This document shows, piece by piece, positions 21,245 through 56,924 of a DNA stretch of 64,000 nucleotides. The notes beneath the pieces are model-generated. The model ran no database searches. It was not told the origin of the DNA and worked only from the letters and a program-made list of their open reading frames with translations. Source of the stretch: Antedon bifida (lineage: Eukaryota > Echinodermata > Crinoidea > Comatulida > Antedonidae); NCBI GenBank assembly GCA_963402885.1, contig OY727093.1, positions 33,045,409-33,109,408 of the forward strand. The letters are read 5' to 3'. Numbering within the stretch: position 1 is the stretch's first letter; each line of letters starts with the position of its first letter. The translations under genes and the position numbers were made by a program.

Positions 21245-23692
21245 ATGTATGTATGTGTGCTCAAAGCACCCGGAAACCGGCATCGTGATTACTGGTGATT
21301 TTAACCGCATGAAGGACTATAAATTGGTAAAGTTCCCGCTAAAGCAACTAGTTAAAATACCCACAAGAAAGGAAGCGATTCTCGATTTGTTTTATACGTC
21401 ATTGGGAGAGTTTTATTTGGCCCCTATCACCGAGCCTCCTCTTGGCCTTTCGGACCATAGGGTAGTTATCTGCAAGCCGGTCGCAAATGTGAAACTTGAT
21501 CACTACTACACTAACAAGAGTTTTAAGAGGTTGTTTAAACAGAACAATAAACTTTTGTTTTTTGAGGACATTTGTAGTATTAGATGGCATGATATGTATA
21601 AGTTAAATGATTGTTATAGTCAATTTAAGTTTTTTTAATGATAAGTTACAATCTTTATATAACCATCATTTTCCCCTTGTTCCCTTAACACAGTATGTGA
21701 TGGATAAACCCTGGGTTACTTCCAAATATAAGAATCTTATTCGTAAACGTCAAATTGCTTTTAAGGAAGGAAATCTTATTGAGTTCCGCTCACTGAGAAA
21801 CAAAAGTTAACCGGATGTCAAAATCCCTACGTAAATCTTTTTACCAAAAAAATGTAGCTAAGCTCTTGAATTCGGATTCCCGATCCTGGTGGAAGCACAC
21901 CAAAAGGTTTCTCAATCTAGGATGCAAAGATAATCATGCACTTGTAGGAATGTCAAATTTGCTGTGTAACGGCAATAATACCTTGCTTTCAAATAAAATT
22001 AATCAATTTTTTACCTCATTGACCTCGGAATTTAACCCCCTCCCTCCCCTAGATCCACTATTAGATATTGATGAAATCCCTAGTCACCTTATCATAGAGC
22101 TGGAAACTGTCAGGATTAAACTTAATCAAATTAAATGTAAAAAAGGCCCTGGTCCAGATGACCTTCCCCCCTGGGTGTTTAAAGAGGGTGCTGAGATTCT
22201 TAGTGGTCCTTTATGTGCTATTGCTAACTCAAGTGTTAGAAACGGATGGGTTCCCCAAGAATGGAAACGAGCCAATATTGTCCCAATCCCAAAAGTGTTT
22301 CCCCCAAAGTTGGTCGAAAGTGATCTCCGCCCAATAGCTTTAACTCCTATAATGGCAAAGGTAATTGAGAGCCTAGTGGGCGAAATGATCTGGCACCAAG
22401 TCAAGGATAAGATAAACCTAAACCAATTTGGTTGTTGTAAAGGTGTGTCTACGGTTGACGCCTTAATTGAATTCCTTAATGTTTGTTTCCTTGCCACTGA
22501 TGCGAGCGAAGAGGTTATTATTGGATTTTAAAAAGGCCTACGATTTGATCGACCACAAAATTCTCTTAAACAAACTCATTGCGCTGGGGGTTGATAGTCA
22601 CCTGATCCGATGGGTTAATGCCTTCCTGTATAACCGACAACAACGTGTTAAAATTGGTGATAGTCTTTCTGAATGGCTATCGCCAAACGGAGGCATACCC
22701 CAGGGGTCGTGGATTGGCCCTATTATGTTTATTATTTTATCAATGACCTTTTAAATGGTAAACCGTGTGTTAAATTTATGGATGATACTACTGTATTCGA
22801 AAGGGTGTCTAAACTGTCCAATAGTAACTTGCAAAATATAGCTAACTCGGCCCTTGAATGGACTCGGCTTAACCATATGACCCTCAATGCTAAAAAAACA
22901 TGTGAATTAATTGTGAGTTGTAAGAAAAACAAGTCGATATTTAATACTCTAATTATTAATAAATGTAGTGTTAACCAGGTTTGCCGTACTAAGCTCCTAG
23001 GAATAATTATATGTGACAATTTATCATGGCAACCCCATATTGATTCTTTGATAGCTAAATCAAACTCACGGTTATATTTCCTTAAACAATTGCGCCGGTC
23101 CGGTCTAGACGCCCAAGCCTTATGCTATTTCTATTGTTGTGTTATCAGACCTGTACTAGAATACGCCGTCCCCGTTTGGGGAACGTGCTTAACTAAATTG
23201 CAGTCTGACCAACTGGAAAGTATCCAACGAAGGGCGCTTAGAATCACGTTCTCAGGGCTCAGTTACAACAAAGCAATGGCTCAATGTAATGTGCCTGTGC
23301 TATGTGAACGTCGAACTAGACTGTGCAAGGATTACTATCAGAAACTTAAAAACCCTTCCCATAGACTACACCACCTTCTTCCAAAAGCGCTAGATACAAT
23401 TTAAGACAAGTTAAAGAATTTTGCATTCCAAAAGTAAAAACGGAACGATCAAAAAATGTTATTGTAAACTTTGGTCTCTTTCACAAGTGGTAGGCATACA
23501 TATCCCTGCACAGTCGCTTCTTTCCCTGACTTGACTTCAGTTTGTCTGTTCTTCGATGTTTTTGTGTTATTTGATTTATATTGTTGATGGATTTGATATA
23601 TTTTTTCATTTAAGTATAAGTATATATTTTTGTATAATCCAACCCAAAAGTTGCAATAAAAGTATTTTATCAGTTTTATCAGTTTTACAGTA
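21245..23692 (+). mobile_element. Inactive non-LTR (LINE-type) retrotransposon, 5'-truncated
   Basis: The pieces lie in order in shifting frames. The end of an APE-type endonuclease (GDFNR at about 21295, SDHRVVIC at about 21450) is followed by reverse transcriptase: KCKKGPGPDDLPPWVFKEG, LRPIALTPIMAKVIE, LLLDFKKAYDLIDH (motif A), GIPQGSWIGPI, and KFMDDTTVFE (motif C, FMDD in place of the usual YADD). A C-terminal part ends at 23404. At least four frame breaks (near 21630, 21810, 22510 and 22735) make it a pseudogene. The element lacks the endonuclease N-terminus and any ORF1. The 3' end is a short repeat (ttttatcagttttatcag) near 23690, as in CR1/L2-like elements; the clade is not certain. 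It lies about 160 bp upstream of gene A, in the opposite orientation. Confidence 0.88.
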
Positions 23693-26536
23693 ATTACTAC
23701 AGATTCACCAGAGACACCAATTCTCCATACTCTTTTTTAAATATTAATATTTAACCGTTATGTGATCCTCAACTGAAAGCAATTATTTGTCGATCCATTG
23801 TTTTACAAGGAAGATGTATACTGATATAAAATACTATAGATTCAATTTGGTGCAAATATTTTATTTTTTGTACATTAATATTTATTAAAGTTCAGCTTCA
23901 TATTGCATAAACACGAAAATAAATGTTTAGTTCTGTTGAATATAAAAAGTAACATAATAATAGGTGTATAAAAGTGACGGGTTATTGATAAAACAGATGC
24001 GAAATTAAATTGAAGAATATTATATTATGTACAAATATTAGGGCCTAATATGATATTAAGTAGGAGACGGTATGGCTAAACGACTTAGATCATCGCATTA
24101 ACATAGATTATACATTGTATATACTCCATGGATTCCCTTCGGACTTGGAATAAATGGAAAAGTTGGTTCTAATGGAGATTGTGATTTAATTCAAATTGAT
24201 GATAACGCGGGATAATATTTTGAGATAATTTTGATATTTTAATTTTTTGGTACGATATCTTTTTTTTTTATCTTTGTACTAGATAGACTAGATAGTCACA
24301 TAATATATACATTAATTGCAACGAGTTGGATAATAACATTTAAATTGCTTGAAAAACCGTAAGCAATAACAATATTAAAATTAGAGTAGAAACCCCTCTT
24401 TGGGACACTTTAACACTACGAGGAACCTATAAAGTATTTCTCCATCACAAAAAAGACTACAATAATTGTAATAATAAATGTAGATAACACCCTATATTTT
24501 GTCCGTTCTGTTGAATTGTAAAGGTAATGGATTGACCAAAATGTAACAGCATAAAGTAATTTTTTTTCAATTACAGGTATGTTCATTTTTGTTCCATCAT
24601 CATTTATCATGATTTTAATTAGGTGATTGGGGAGGGGTGTTTTTCTTCGGATTAATTGATTTGGCAAAGATGTGTTATAATTTAATAAAAAGAAAATTAG
24701 GCCTATCAGTCGGAAACTTTTTGGAAAGAAATACAAATTTTAAATAGGGTCTACCTCATTTTGAAATACCATAATCAACCATCCGTTTTCACGCTGCTGC
24801 TCTAGCCCGCTACGTCATAACTGAAAGCAAGCAGCAGTTATAGTACTATTACTAGACACTGACGTTTTTGCGAAAAAGGATTCTCGACTATAATTTATAG
24901 GTGCCAGCTGCTGGACCCAAAAAACGTCTGGGAAAAGAGTCTAACGGTTGAACGACAAATCCCAAAGCATTTCTGGTATTTATGAGTCCCATGATATTAT
25001 ATAATACTGTAATTCGCTGTCAGATAATCATTGAATTATTATCAAAAAAGTCCATGAAAGTTTTTGTTTGTAATAGGATACTTCTATCTAGGCCTGATGA
25101 AGTGACACCCCAGACTATACCTTAGCAATAAAATAAACTAAAGTGACAGAAATTGAGTCTGTGTTTCATATCAAAGTTATTCACTTCTGTAACAAAAAAT
25201 AATATTTATTCACATATAAAAAGAGAAAAGAAACGTTTAATTATAACTTAAAAACCATTGTCTGACAGACAATTTAAGTATTTGTTGCTTTAAATTACAT
25301 TTTTTCAGGTAAAATAATTAAGTAAATATTATGTGACAATAAAATGACACATTCAAAAACAAATTTGAAATAAAAAATATTTTTCAGAGGGACAATATAT
25401 CTTTAAAACTGTTACGTCAATAAGCGAGTAGCGTTTTTTGTAAGAAATATTTCTTGTTTAGTGTACACTCGCAAATAATTAAGGTCATGTCATGTCAGGT
25501 CATTTCATGTCAGGTCGTCAAATATCAAAACACATGATTGTCTAAATCTGCTTTACTTATATACATTATTTTATTTATTAATACAACAATGGAATAATAT
25601 TAAACTATACATTTTAATGTAAAATTACCAATCAACCTAATTGTAATAAAATATTACCAATCAACCTAATTGTAATAAAACTATTTTATAATAACATTTT
25701 GTAATACAGTTGTTGGCATAACATATTTTGTTAAAAAATATTAATATTAAATAAATTAATCAACTTCAGTGTACGTTGTGTAAGCGAACGATAGTTGTTT
25801 TTCGGACATAATATTACTCCGTTATAATGCGGTAAAAAGTGGATCTCCATAATACACATGTAATTACGATATATCTTTTAATTAACTTTTAACCAACTTT
25901 CTTTGATAATGATTGACACTCTACTGCTGCAGCTCTCACTGTATTATAATCGTCTGTCACGTTAAACCTACCCAATAAATTAGCGATGATCACAGGCCCT
26001 CATGGGATTATAACATATGCTTTGCTCTTGTTTGATACCCACTGTTTAAAAAGGACGTGTCCATGTTTATCATCATCTTTGTATATACATCGATTATGTT
26101 AATATTTCAAACGTTTTTTAAATCCACTTTTGGTATTATTTATACGCATGGTTTATACAATGTTCTACATTAAGATAAAGCCATTATAAAAAAGCATAAC
26201 TTATTCATACAAAACTCAGTCTATTAATTAACTTAGGTTTGCCAATTACTGCCATCAATGTATCATACAGTATTCTAAATAGACATCTGAACAACAATCC
26301 TCATTCGTGTATTAAAACAGTTTATATTTCATTACACACTAATGGAACACAGTTATGACGACACACTTGACGTAATCTGTGCAAATGTATTTCATAGAAG
26401 GCACGTGTCTATTAATATCTCATATCAACTAGTTTCCCTTTGGGAATCAATACAACAATATACACATATAAATAACTATTATAAAACAACATTGCCTCAT
26501 GTACTCATACTTTATAATTACTTAGTCTTTTCAGTC
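23693..26536. other. Intergenic and gene B 3' UTR region
   Basis: AT-rich sequence with no exon I can support. Minor duplications include a short direct repeat at about 25628-25680 (accaatcaacctaattgtaa, twice). The gene B 3' UTR should start at 26536 and run toward lower coordinates. I cannot place its end with confidence. Confidence 0.5.
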
Positions 26537-48271
<21,735 letters not shown>

Positions 48272-48324
48272 CGTGTTATTTATTCAGCTACAAAGTAAGG
48301 TTCCTTTCTAATGGTATATTTATC

Positions 48325-48334
48325 TATATATAAT
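48325..48334 (-). promoter_or_regulatory. Possible TATA box of gene B
   Basis: attatatata on the - strand lies about 55-65 bases upstream of the gene B start codon, a plausible distance for a TATA promoter with a short leader. The whole region is AT-rich, so the call is weak. Confidence 0.25.
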
Positions 48335-48932
48335 CTTCCTCGTGGTATGGTAGTATATTAATTCCTCTTTTCTCCAGTTTAGGTGTTTTCCTTTGAGTTC
48401 ACACTGTTACTAGTGTACACATACCGTAGTTGGAGTTATATATACGCAACACTGTTCCGCTTTGATGGTTTGAATATTACTACGCTTCACGCCCCCACCG
48501 TCTGTTGTATGATACGTACTTTCCATTATTTCCTCGGGATATCGCCGGGATATCCTTAGTTTACGATCTAAGCGCTAATTCAACCGCATCCACACCCTGC
48601 ACACCCTGCACACCCATTCATTCTCCAATATACCAATTTCGTAAACATAATCATTTATATGAAATTAATATTATGCATATTGCCATAATGGTCGGATACT
48701 TAGGTTAGTACCCATATATAGTAAAAATAAATAAAATCCAAAATGTGCCTGCTAATATTCTTCATTTTGAAATGTTGGGCCGAAAGCTCACCGTATAATA
48801 AGAACATCGATATATTTTCTCCTCTCCTTTCTACATACATGAAATATTAAATTATTGTCATTTTCTACCCCTTTCTCGTTATTTCTTTAAAAAATCACTC
48901 TTGTCTTTATTTTGTAAGATAAAATACAACCA

Positions 48933-48936
<4 letters not shown>

Positions 48937-48968
<32 letters not shown>
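48937..48968. repeat. (AT)n microsatellite
   Basis: An uninterrupted run of about 16 AT units. Confidence 0.97.
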
Positions 48969-48972
<4 letters not shown>

Positions 48973-49733
48973 CTTTGGTTATTCCTTTATTAGTTACCCT
49001 AACCTTATACCGGTATAGTGTTATTTTTGTATTCATTTATTTTAAATATTTGCAATACTACTAGCTATCTTCATCCATCCTAAACCAATTGTTATGTTTC
49101 TTAATGTGACTTAAATGATAAGTATCGTATTTTCGCCGCGGGTGATTGAGTACCTGGAGCAATAAACTTTAAATGTACCTATTCTTATCAATGAACTTGA
49201 GAATTGACTTAAACCTTTTTCTTCACAAGTAAGCGGATTACTGGACGTTATTTGTTTCAGTGCAGAATACCCCTTTTCTGTCTATTATTTTGATACGATT
49301 GAAGTTACTTTGGCGGTCATGGTCGAGGTGATTTGGAAGGTTGTGCTTTGACGTATAGAGAAAGAAATGATTCTTATGCATGTTTATTGAATTCCTATGA
49401 GTTGGTTCATACACCTGTTGACGTCAAGGAATTCCAATATATCTACATAAACAAAAACGTATTTATAATTTGAAATGACATTATTGATGGTGTGGGATGG
49501 GGCAGGTTACATACAGTATTTCCTGTTTCAGCCGTTCTGGTGGTACTGCGCATTAAAACGTCACTTCCGAATACATTCCACAATTCTTGTAATAACACAC
49601 TTTATCCATGGAGGAATTACAAAGTAATTCCTTTATGTGGTTTAACACTCAGTCACCATGTAGGAAAAAAAGGAATAAATATTGCAAAAAATATTAATAA
49701 GAATAGTTATTGAACTATAACAACCTAACTTCC

Positions 49734-49981
49734 GAAAAGGAAAACATTGTTAGACCATAACATACAACAGTACAGATTAGTACAAACATATTAATGAATG
49801 TCGTACGTAGGAAAAGGAAAACATTGTTAGACCATAACATACAACAGTACAGATTAGTACAAACATATTAATGAATGTCGTACGTAGGAAAAGGAAAACA
49901 TTGTTAGACCATAACATACAACAGTACAGATTAGTACAAACATATTAATGAATGTCGTACGTAGGAAAAGGAAAACATTGT
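49734..49981. repeat. 77-bp tandem repeat, about 3.2 copies
   Basis: Units start gaaaaggaaaacattgttag at 49734, 49811, 49888 and (partial) 49965. They are identical as far as I can read. Confidence 0.95.
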
Positions 49982-50334
49982 TTTTTTAAAGAGTAATGTT
50001 ATATGAATTTTACAACTTTATTATAAAACAATTTGTATAGAACTAGCACAAAAATATAATTAAATATCAATTATTTCAACATTTAAAGTAAGTAACAAAA
50101 TGAGGTCACTCCGAGTAACCTTCATGCCTTACGGTACGGTATACCACTCAGAGGAAGTATATTTGATTATGTTTCAATCACCGTGAATTCTTCGTCAACA
50201 CAATGTATACATTCGCTGGCTCTATTTTGTGAAATCACATTGTACAAGAATCGTTTAAAAATTGCATTCTCAGAACACGCAGGCTCATCATACCAGCTAA
50301 AATGCACATTATTCATGAATTCTGATTGGTTGTG

Positions 50335-50860
50335 CCTTTTTCACGTCACAAAAAACACTTTCGATTCCGTGAAAAAATTCGCTTAGTGGAAAGCAAGCTG
50401 AAGTCTGATATAATAATTATTGGTCCTAATAGAATGTATGGTAGTTTAGTTTGTGGCTTCAAAATTGCACGTTTTAAAAATTAATATTAGTAAAGGTATA
50501 CCGACGCTTTTTTCACGTCACAAAAAAAACACTTCCGATTCCGCGAATAAATTCGCTTAGTGGAAAGCAGGCTGAAGTCTGATATAATAATTATTGGTCC
50601 TTATAGAATGTATGTAGTTTAGTTTGTGGCCTCAAATTGCACCTTTTTAAAAAGTCAATATTAGAAAGCTAGGCCTATACCGACGCTTTTTTCACGTCAC
50701 AAAAAACACTTTCAATACCGCGAATAAATTCGCTTAGTGGAGAGCAGGTTGAAGTCTGATATAATAATTATTGGCCCTTCCATGTAGTTTAGATTGTGGC
50801 TTCAGAATTGCACCTCTTTAAAAAGTTAATATTAGTAAAGGTAATGCCGACGCGTCCCAT
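50335..50860. repeat. Three diverged tandem copies of a 171-179-bp unit
   Basis: Copies start near 50337, 50510 and 50689 with tttttcacgtcacaaaaaa. Shared cores are attcgcttagtgga, gctgaagtctgatataataa and ttattggtcc. The divergence shows an older duplication than the other arrays. Confidence 0.9.
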
Positions 50861-53800
50861 TAATGTATTGGATTACATGCACTATACTATTCTATAGTTT
50901 CGGTTGACTAAAATTAATATCAAATGACATTAGTCCTATATTGTTTAATGCGTAGACCAGATGTCTTCTATTGTTCTTGCTAAATAATAATTTGAGGACA
51001 ACTAATGTCAGTGATAATGATAAGACTCATAGATATTGACGTACCGTACGGTGTCTCGTCATTTTCTTTAAACATTAGACGTATAGGCTATTTGTAAGGT
51101 GTGTAGTTTCCGCGTTTGGTATACAAACTTAATGCTGAAATATTGTTGTTTGAGTTAATTGAGAACTAGAATGGAACTGATTAAATACTTTTAAATCAAG
51201 TTTAGATCAAATTAGCAATATCGTTTTTAAGTAAAACACGTAGTGCCTACGCTTAATACTATTTTGTTACCTTCAGCTTTAGTGCAGTGCATCTAAATAC
51301 AATCTACGAGTAAAGAGCAGGCATGCATGACGCAACGCAAGAACTAAGAATAAGATAAAACACAATCGATATTTTATTTTAGAATACAGAGGTAAAAATG
51401 TCTGTAATTTTTTCCTTTTAATTGGATAGTGTTTAATTGCTTATATACAGATCACAGAGTTAATAAACAACATACAATCGCAGAGTGACAGATATTGTAT
51501 GAAACAGGTGAAATTAAATAAGTTCGTAGAAAATAGTAAAACGGGAAAATGACTAAGAAAGCTATGAAGGTCACACTAAACTAGAGTATAATGAAATTGT
51601 GCATATATCATCACGCGAAGTTCAAAATAAAACAAAAAAGAAAAAAGAAATCGTTCGTTAATCCCTATTGAAATGTAGGGCACATCTTAAAAATAATTAC
51701 AATAACACTGAAATAAAACAATAAGGTAACTTAACTCATTAAAGAAAGGGAGACTCTCGATAAAGTATATCACTTGGACCAGGCTTACGAGTGAAGGATA
51801 TAGATAAACATCACACGTTACAATTATATTATTGCAACATTTTAGTACAACATCTCATTGATTTCATTTTCAAGTTCCAAATTATACATGATGTATTATT
51901 AAGTTCAGGAATACTTCAGTCAATGAATTAAGGCACGGGTTAATACCGACATGTAACATTCCTGTTGTCTTTCGATACTCTGTTTATATAGTATTCAGAA
52001 CAGGACATAATGACTGCAGCTATTGGATAACATTAGTTTGCATTAATTTAATTAGAAACATTCAAAATACCAACATGTTATGTATTTGTGCTCTCACATA
52101 CAAGTTACTATTCAAATATGTCACTGAACTTCGGTAATTATGGAGGTTCCTAGAATAATTGTTCATAGATCGCAGGCCAAGCTGTCATTGTATACGCACT
52201 GTAACTTGTTTTACTCATCAAGATGTACAGCAGAAAATAAGGAAAATACCTATTAATTAAGAAAGGTTAACCTTGTAACCTATATATATATATAAGTCAG
52301 GCTTTACTAAGGATTTATTTGCGTAAACCAGGCTGTGCTTTTTATTTCGGTATATTCTCTAAACTCTACCCATCCTTTACCTACTCACAGGAAGCAGTTG
52401 TACGTTATTGAGTGATGCCTGCTTTTGTACAGACCTTGACCATTCAACCTATCGAGTCGATTGCAATACTGGGAATTAGACGGAACAAAATCACACTGGA
52501 CACAAACCATACATCCACTCTCACCTTTACTTGCAGATAATGTTTTAATGAAAATATAACGAGAGCAGTGGCAAAATAAGGCATATTATTATAGAAGGAA
52601 AGTATTCATTCTGTAAGATGATAAAAATATAAAATGATGAAATGTATTTTGTTTATATGCAAGCATGTGTTAGTAAGACTAATCACTAGTCCATGACCAT
52701 GACCATGATAATCAATTGGATAACAAAATGTCATAATGGTATACATGTATATTATGTAAAGGACACCATCAGATTGAATGAGTGATTTAATATATCGTGG
52801 TACATGACAACTGACTAGAAGTATTCCTATTATTATATAACAATATTTTTATAAATTTAACATGTTTAGGCTACAACTTGTATATAAACATAACACTAAT
52901 TTAATTACGAACAAATGGATTAGAAAGATCGAATCATAATAATTTGTTAGTGTTTATAATTATTGTATTTGAGGATATATCATTAATTTATCTAGCTTAG
53001 TGAACTCAAGTTCATCATAGCAAGGTTGAGTGAGTCCTAAATATTGTAACAGGTTTCTTGTCAGGCTATAGGTCAAATAGTAAACAATTATGAGAAATAC
53101 AGGGATAAATACCTTAAAGAGGTGTTATTAAGGATGATGTCAACATTCAATTAACATGGGCATCCCTTGAAGCAAAAGACAGGAACATAAGCTAGCTAAA
53201 GGGAAAATCGGACTAATAAATAGTATTTTGGAGACAAAGTAAAATTTACTGGATGAGCTAAATGACACCGGTATTTTGCGATAGGTTGGAGCCACATGAA
53301 CCAAACCGATTAGCTTGAATCCTCATGAGAAATTCACTCAAAGCAACATTGACGAGTGTACTTTACACACCTGTTGGCAAAACAACTTCGTGACACGGAA
53401 TCGGCACCAAACAAAAGTAAAATAGTTTACAGTAGTAAAAATTCTTATTAAGATTTCAACTTTTCTTCACGATATGTTGTATTAAATTTATGGAGAGATA
53501 TCTGAATAATTATGCATATTATAATTAACAACACACCTGCTTAAGCTTCCATAGTGCACTCATAACAAAAGTAGTGCCTAGTTTTAATCATTATTAATAT
53601 TTAATTACAAAACCTTGTAAAAAAAAAATTTTAAGGATTATAACAACGGAGTATATCTCCCATGTGTACAGTATGTGTGTAATTAGAGAGGCATCAGATT
53701 AACTCGAACTGCCTACGATATGCATTATGGTTGTAAAGCGTTACGGAAAGCTATATATAAACCATTCTTTACCTTCATTACGTTAATTGATTGAAAAAAC

Positions 53801-54034
53801 AATATCAATTTAGAAATTAGAAGTCGATGTATTGGGGATAGCAAGAGGTAGCAGGAATATGAAAGAGATTCGAATATACTGGTATGGTGGTGGTGGTCAG
53901 AGGATGACAAAAAAAAAACCAATACTGAAGAATTACATCAAATGGGAGGTTAAAGAATAACCGATCAATACATGATGCAAGGATAATCGATACACCAAGG
54001 AAGAGTGCGGTTCTAATGCAGTTAGATTAGAAAG

Positions 54035-54943
54035 ATAATAAATCAGGGATGATGGTAGATAAGAGTACTCAGCCGACACTCAGGAATAGAAGGGTGATCA
54101 TGCGATAGTTAATGTGGTATTAGATTTTTTAAGTAATGTCCAAGAAAAACGTGTCATATAAATTGGTAATTTGGTATCTATTAATTATTATCACTGTTAC
54201 TTTAGTGAACGTATGCCTAATGTTCTTTAATCAAGGCTTCTCTCTCCTGTCGTGTCATAGAATATGTTTAGCACTTAATAATATTTAATACAAGCCAAAC
54301 CGTTCGTTTCCGCCATAAATATAGCCGTGATGTACACGATACCGTCATCAGATAACATTATCAAGGACATCTTGTTAATGATATCTTTCATGCATTAAAG
54401 ATGTACATCAATACTACATTATACAACATTCGATATGCGTAGGTTTAGACATTTTATTTAGAGGAGAATTTACATTTTGTTTTATTATCAACATGGGTAA
54501 TAAAATAACCATTATAAATACCGATTTATTAATTATAAATGTATTTTACTTATATCTGTTTTTCGTAAACCAATGTACATAGGCCTACAGTTCATGAAAA
54601 CATTGATTTAAAACACATTATTATCATTGCACAGGAAACTCGCAACACAGCTGCTTTGATGTTTAAGAATAATGATATTTTGTTGAGAAGAGAATATTAT
54701 TAAGTGCTAAACATATTCTATGACACGACAGGAGAGAGAAGCCTTGATTAAAGAACATTAGGCATACGTTCACTAAAGTAACAGTGATAATAATTAATAG
54801 ATACCAAATTACCAATTTATATGACACGTTTTTCTTGGACATTACTTAAAAAATCTAATACCACATTAACTATCGCATGATCACCCTTCTATTCTTGAGT
54901 GTCGGCTGAGTACTCTTATCTACCATTATCCCTGATTTATTAT
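54035..54943. repeat. Large inverted repeat: 250-bp arms, 409-bp spacer
   Basis: The left arm 54035-54284 and right arm 54694-54943 are near-perfect reverse complements. For example, gtactcagccgacactcagg on the left pairs with cttgagtgtcggctgagtac on the right. I found only single-base differences. There is no coding sequence in the arms or the spacer, so this is either a foldback transposon or an inverted duplication. Confidence 0.9.
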
Positions 54944-56220
54944 GATTTCATCATTTCAATGAAAAGTGAACACATGGAATATAGACCTGTTACATTGTCA
55001 TTCATCATGTTATTTTAGGCAAATGTCTCCTAAATCAGATTATAAAATGATTTTTTATAACAGAAACTTGTTTAAAAGTTAAGCAAGCCAACTTTCCTGT
55101 TAGCGTGACAAAACAGCATTCAGCTTGTTTCAAAATATGATTGACATGAGAAAGTTTAAAAGATCCAACATTTCCGGATTCATGCATGTGCCTTAATTCA
55201 GTATCGTGGGTGAATATCCTAGCCACCGAATACAACGTTTTGACGGATAACGGTATGGTAAATGTGTCCAATAATAATCGGTGATATTGACTTCCTATAC
55301 ATTACTATGTACCATGGTAGTTTTTACGTATACGTATACTAACTATTATTAGGTGGTCTCATAACAATGTAAATGTATTATTACACATTAATGAATAGAT
55401 TCTTAGTAGAAAAAAAACAAGGAGGCTCAGACCATGACGGGTTTGGACTTAATGGTCAATACAAAACATCCCACTTGGAATCTCTTAAAGGTAGATAGAC
55501 CATAGACCATACTGAATAACAATACTTTCAAAATGTATTGCTCAATGTGAATTTAATTAAGAATAAAATGACAACGTTTAGGTTGAACATTCCATAAACG
55601 TAGGAAGGAGAGTAGAAAGGTTTTATTTGACAGTTATCATACATGGGTTTCCGTAGGGTTCAATTAATCATAATCTGGTCAAGGTTAGTAATGATGTTAC
55701 TAAATAATGCTCTTAATCGATAATTCAATTTTCAATTCACTTCAAAATAAATTGTTATCTCTCAATGTAAAAACAGTGAAATATAATATCATTAAATACA
55801 ACTCTTGAGAAAAATGTACTCCACTGCTCCCAAAGCTTTGATTATGGGCTCCAAAAATAACAATTAACAATAGAATTAATGTTTTTCTTCAAGGCCATGC
55901 TCATTGAATGAATGTTTTATACACCATAAGCCCCGAATATTAGATTGCAGTGACAAACAAAAAACAATAATTGTGTTTTATTCAATCAATATGAATGTTA
56001 TGTGATCGATTTGATAGTTTACACACGTCTATACCAAACAAAATCTACGACCAATATTATTACAAATGAAATGCCCTGTACCATCTTGACTGTTGCAACA
56101 GACGACAAGAAATTCACCTCCTAATAATAGGCTCCATGGCAAATTCAAATGCATCATCAAACTACTGAATTATGTAGAACAGGTGAACATTAAAGTGGGA
56201 TAAACGCCAAAACTTGCTAT

Positions 56221-56623
56221 GCTGACCACATAATAATGTTTAACCGATTGTGTAAAGTATGGAACGCCGGGAGTGCTGACCACAGAATAATGTTTAACCG
56301 ATTGTGTAAAGTATGGAACGCCGGGAGTGCCACTATGCTGACCACAGAATAATGTTTAACCGATTGTGTAAAGTATGGAACGCCGGGATTGCCACTATGC
56401 TGACCACAGAATAATGTTTAACCGATTGTGTAAAGTATGGAACGCCGAGAGTGCCACTATGCTGACCACAGAATAATGTTTAACCGATTGTGTAAAGTAT
56501 GGAACGCCGGGAGTGCCACTATGCTGACCACAGAATAATGTTTAACCGATTGTGTAAAGTATGGAACGCCGGGAGTGCCACTATGCTGACCACAGAATAA
56601 TGTTTAACCGATTGTGTAAAGCA
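56221..56623. repeat. 62-bp tandem repeat, about 7 copies
   Basis: The unit is gctgaccacagaataatgtt, then taaccgattgtgtaaagtat, then ggaacgccgggagtgccact plus at. The first unit is 54 bp because it lacks ccactat. Confidence 0.95.
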
Positions 56624-56810
56624 CGTTTTATTTGTCACTGTTGAATTGAAACAATGAATATTATGCTCTCTTAAATTAATGAATGAAACAAAATTTCCAA
56701 TTGGGTCAAAGTAAAAGTCGTAGTCGTAACCAATTTGTGTATAGAGTCCTGTTATGAAAATGAAGATCGAATATTTTATGAAAGTTCAGAAAGGATGGCG
56801 TATTTAACGA

Positions 56811-56889
56811 ATTTTATATATAAATAATAGGCCTACCATACATATACATAATTTTATATATAAATAATAGGCCTACCATACATATACAT
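56811..56889. repeat. 40-bp duplication containing TAGGCCTA
   Basis: attttatatataaataatag followed by gcctaccatacatatacat occurs twice in a row. Confidence 0.93.
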
Positions 56890-56924
56890 CAACCTCAACT
56901 CTTTTAAAACATAAACAAATGAAT

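Noticed and set aside
21245-23692. Endogenous retrovirus
   Set aside because: The endonuclease is APE-type (GDFN, SDH motifs), and there are no LTRs, gag or integrase. It is a non-LTR element.
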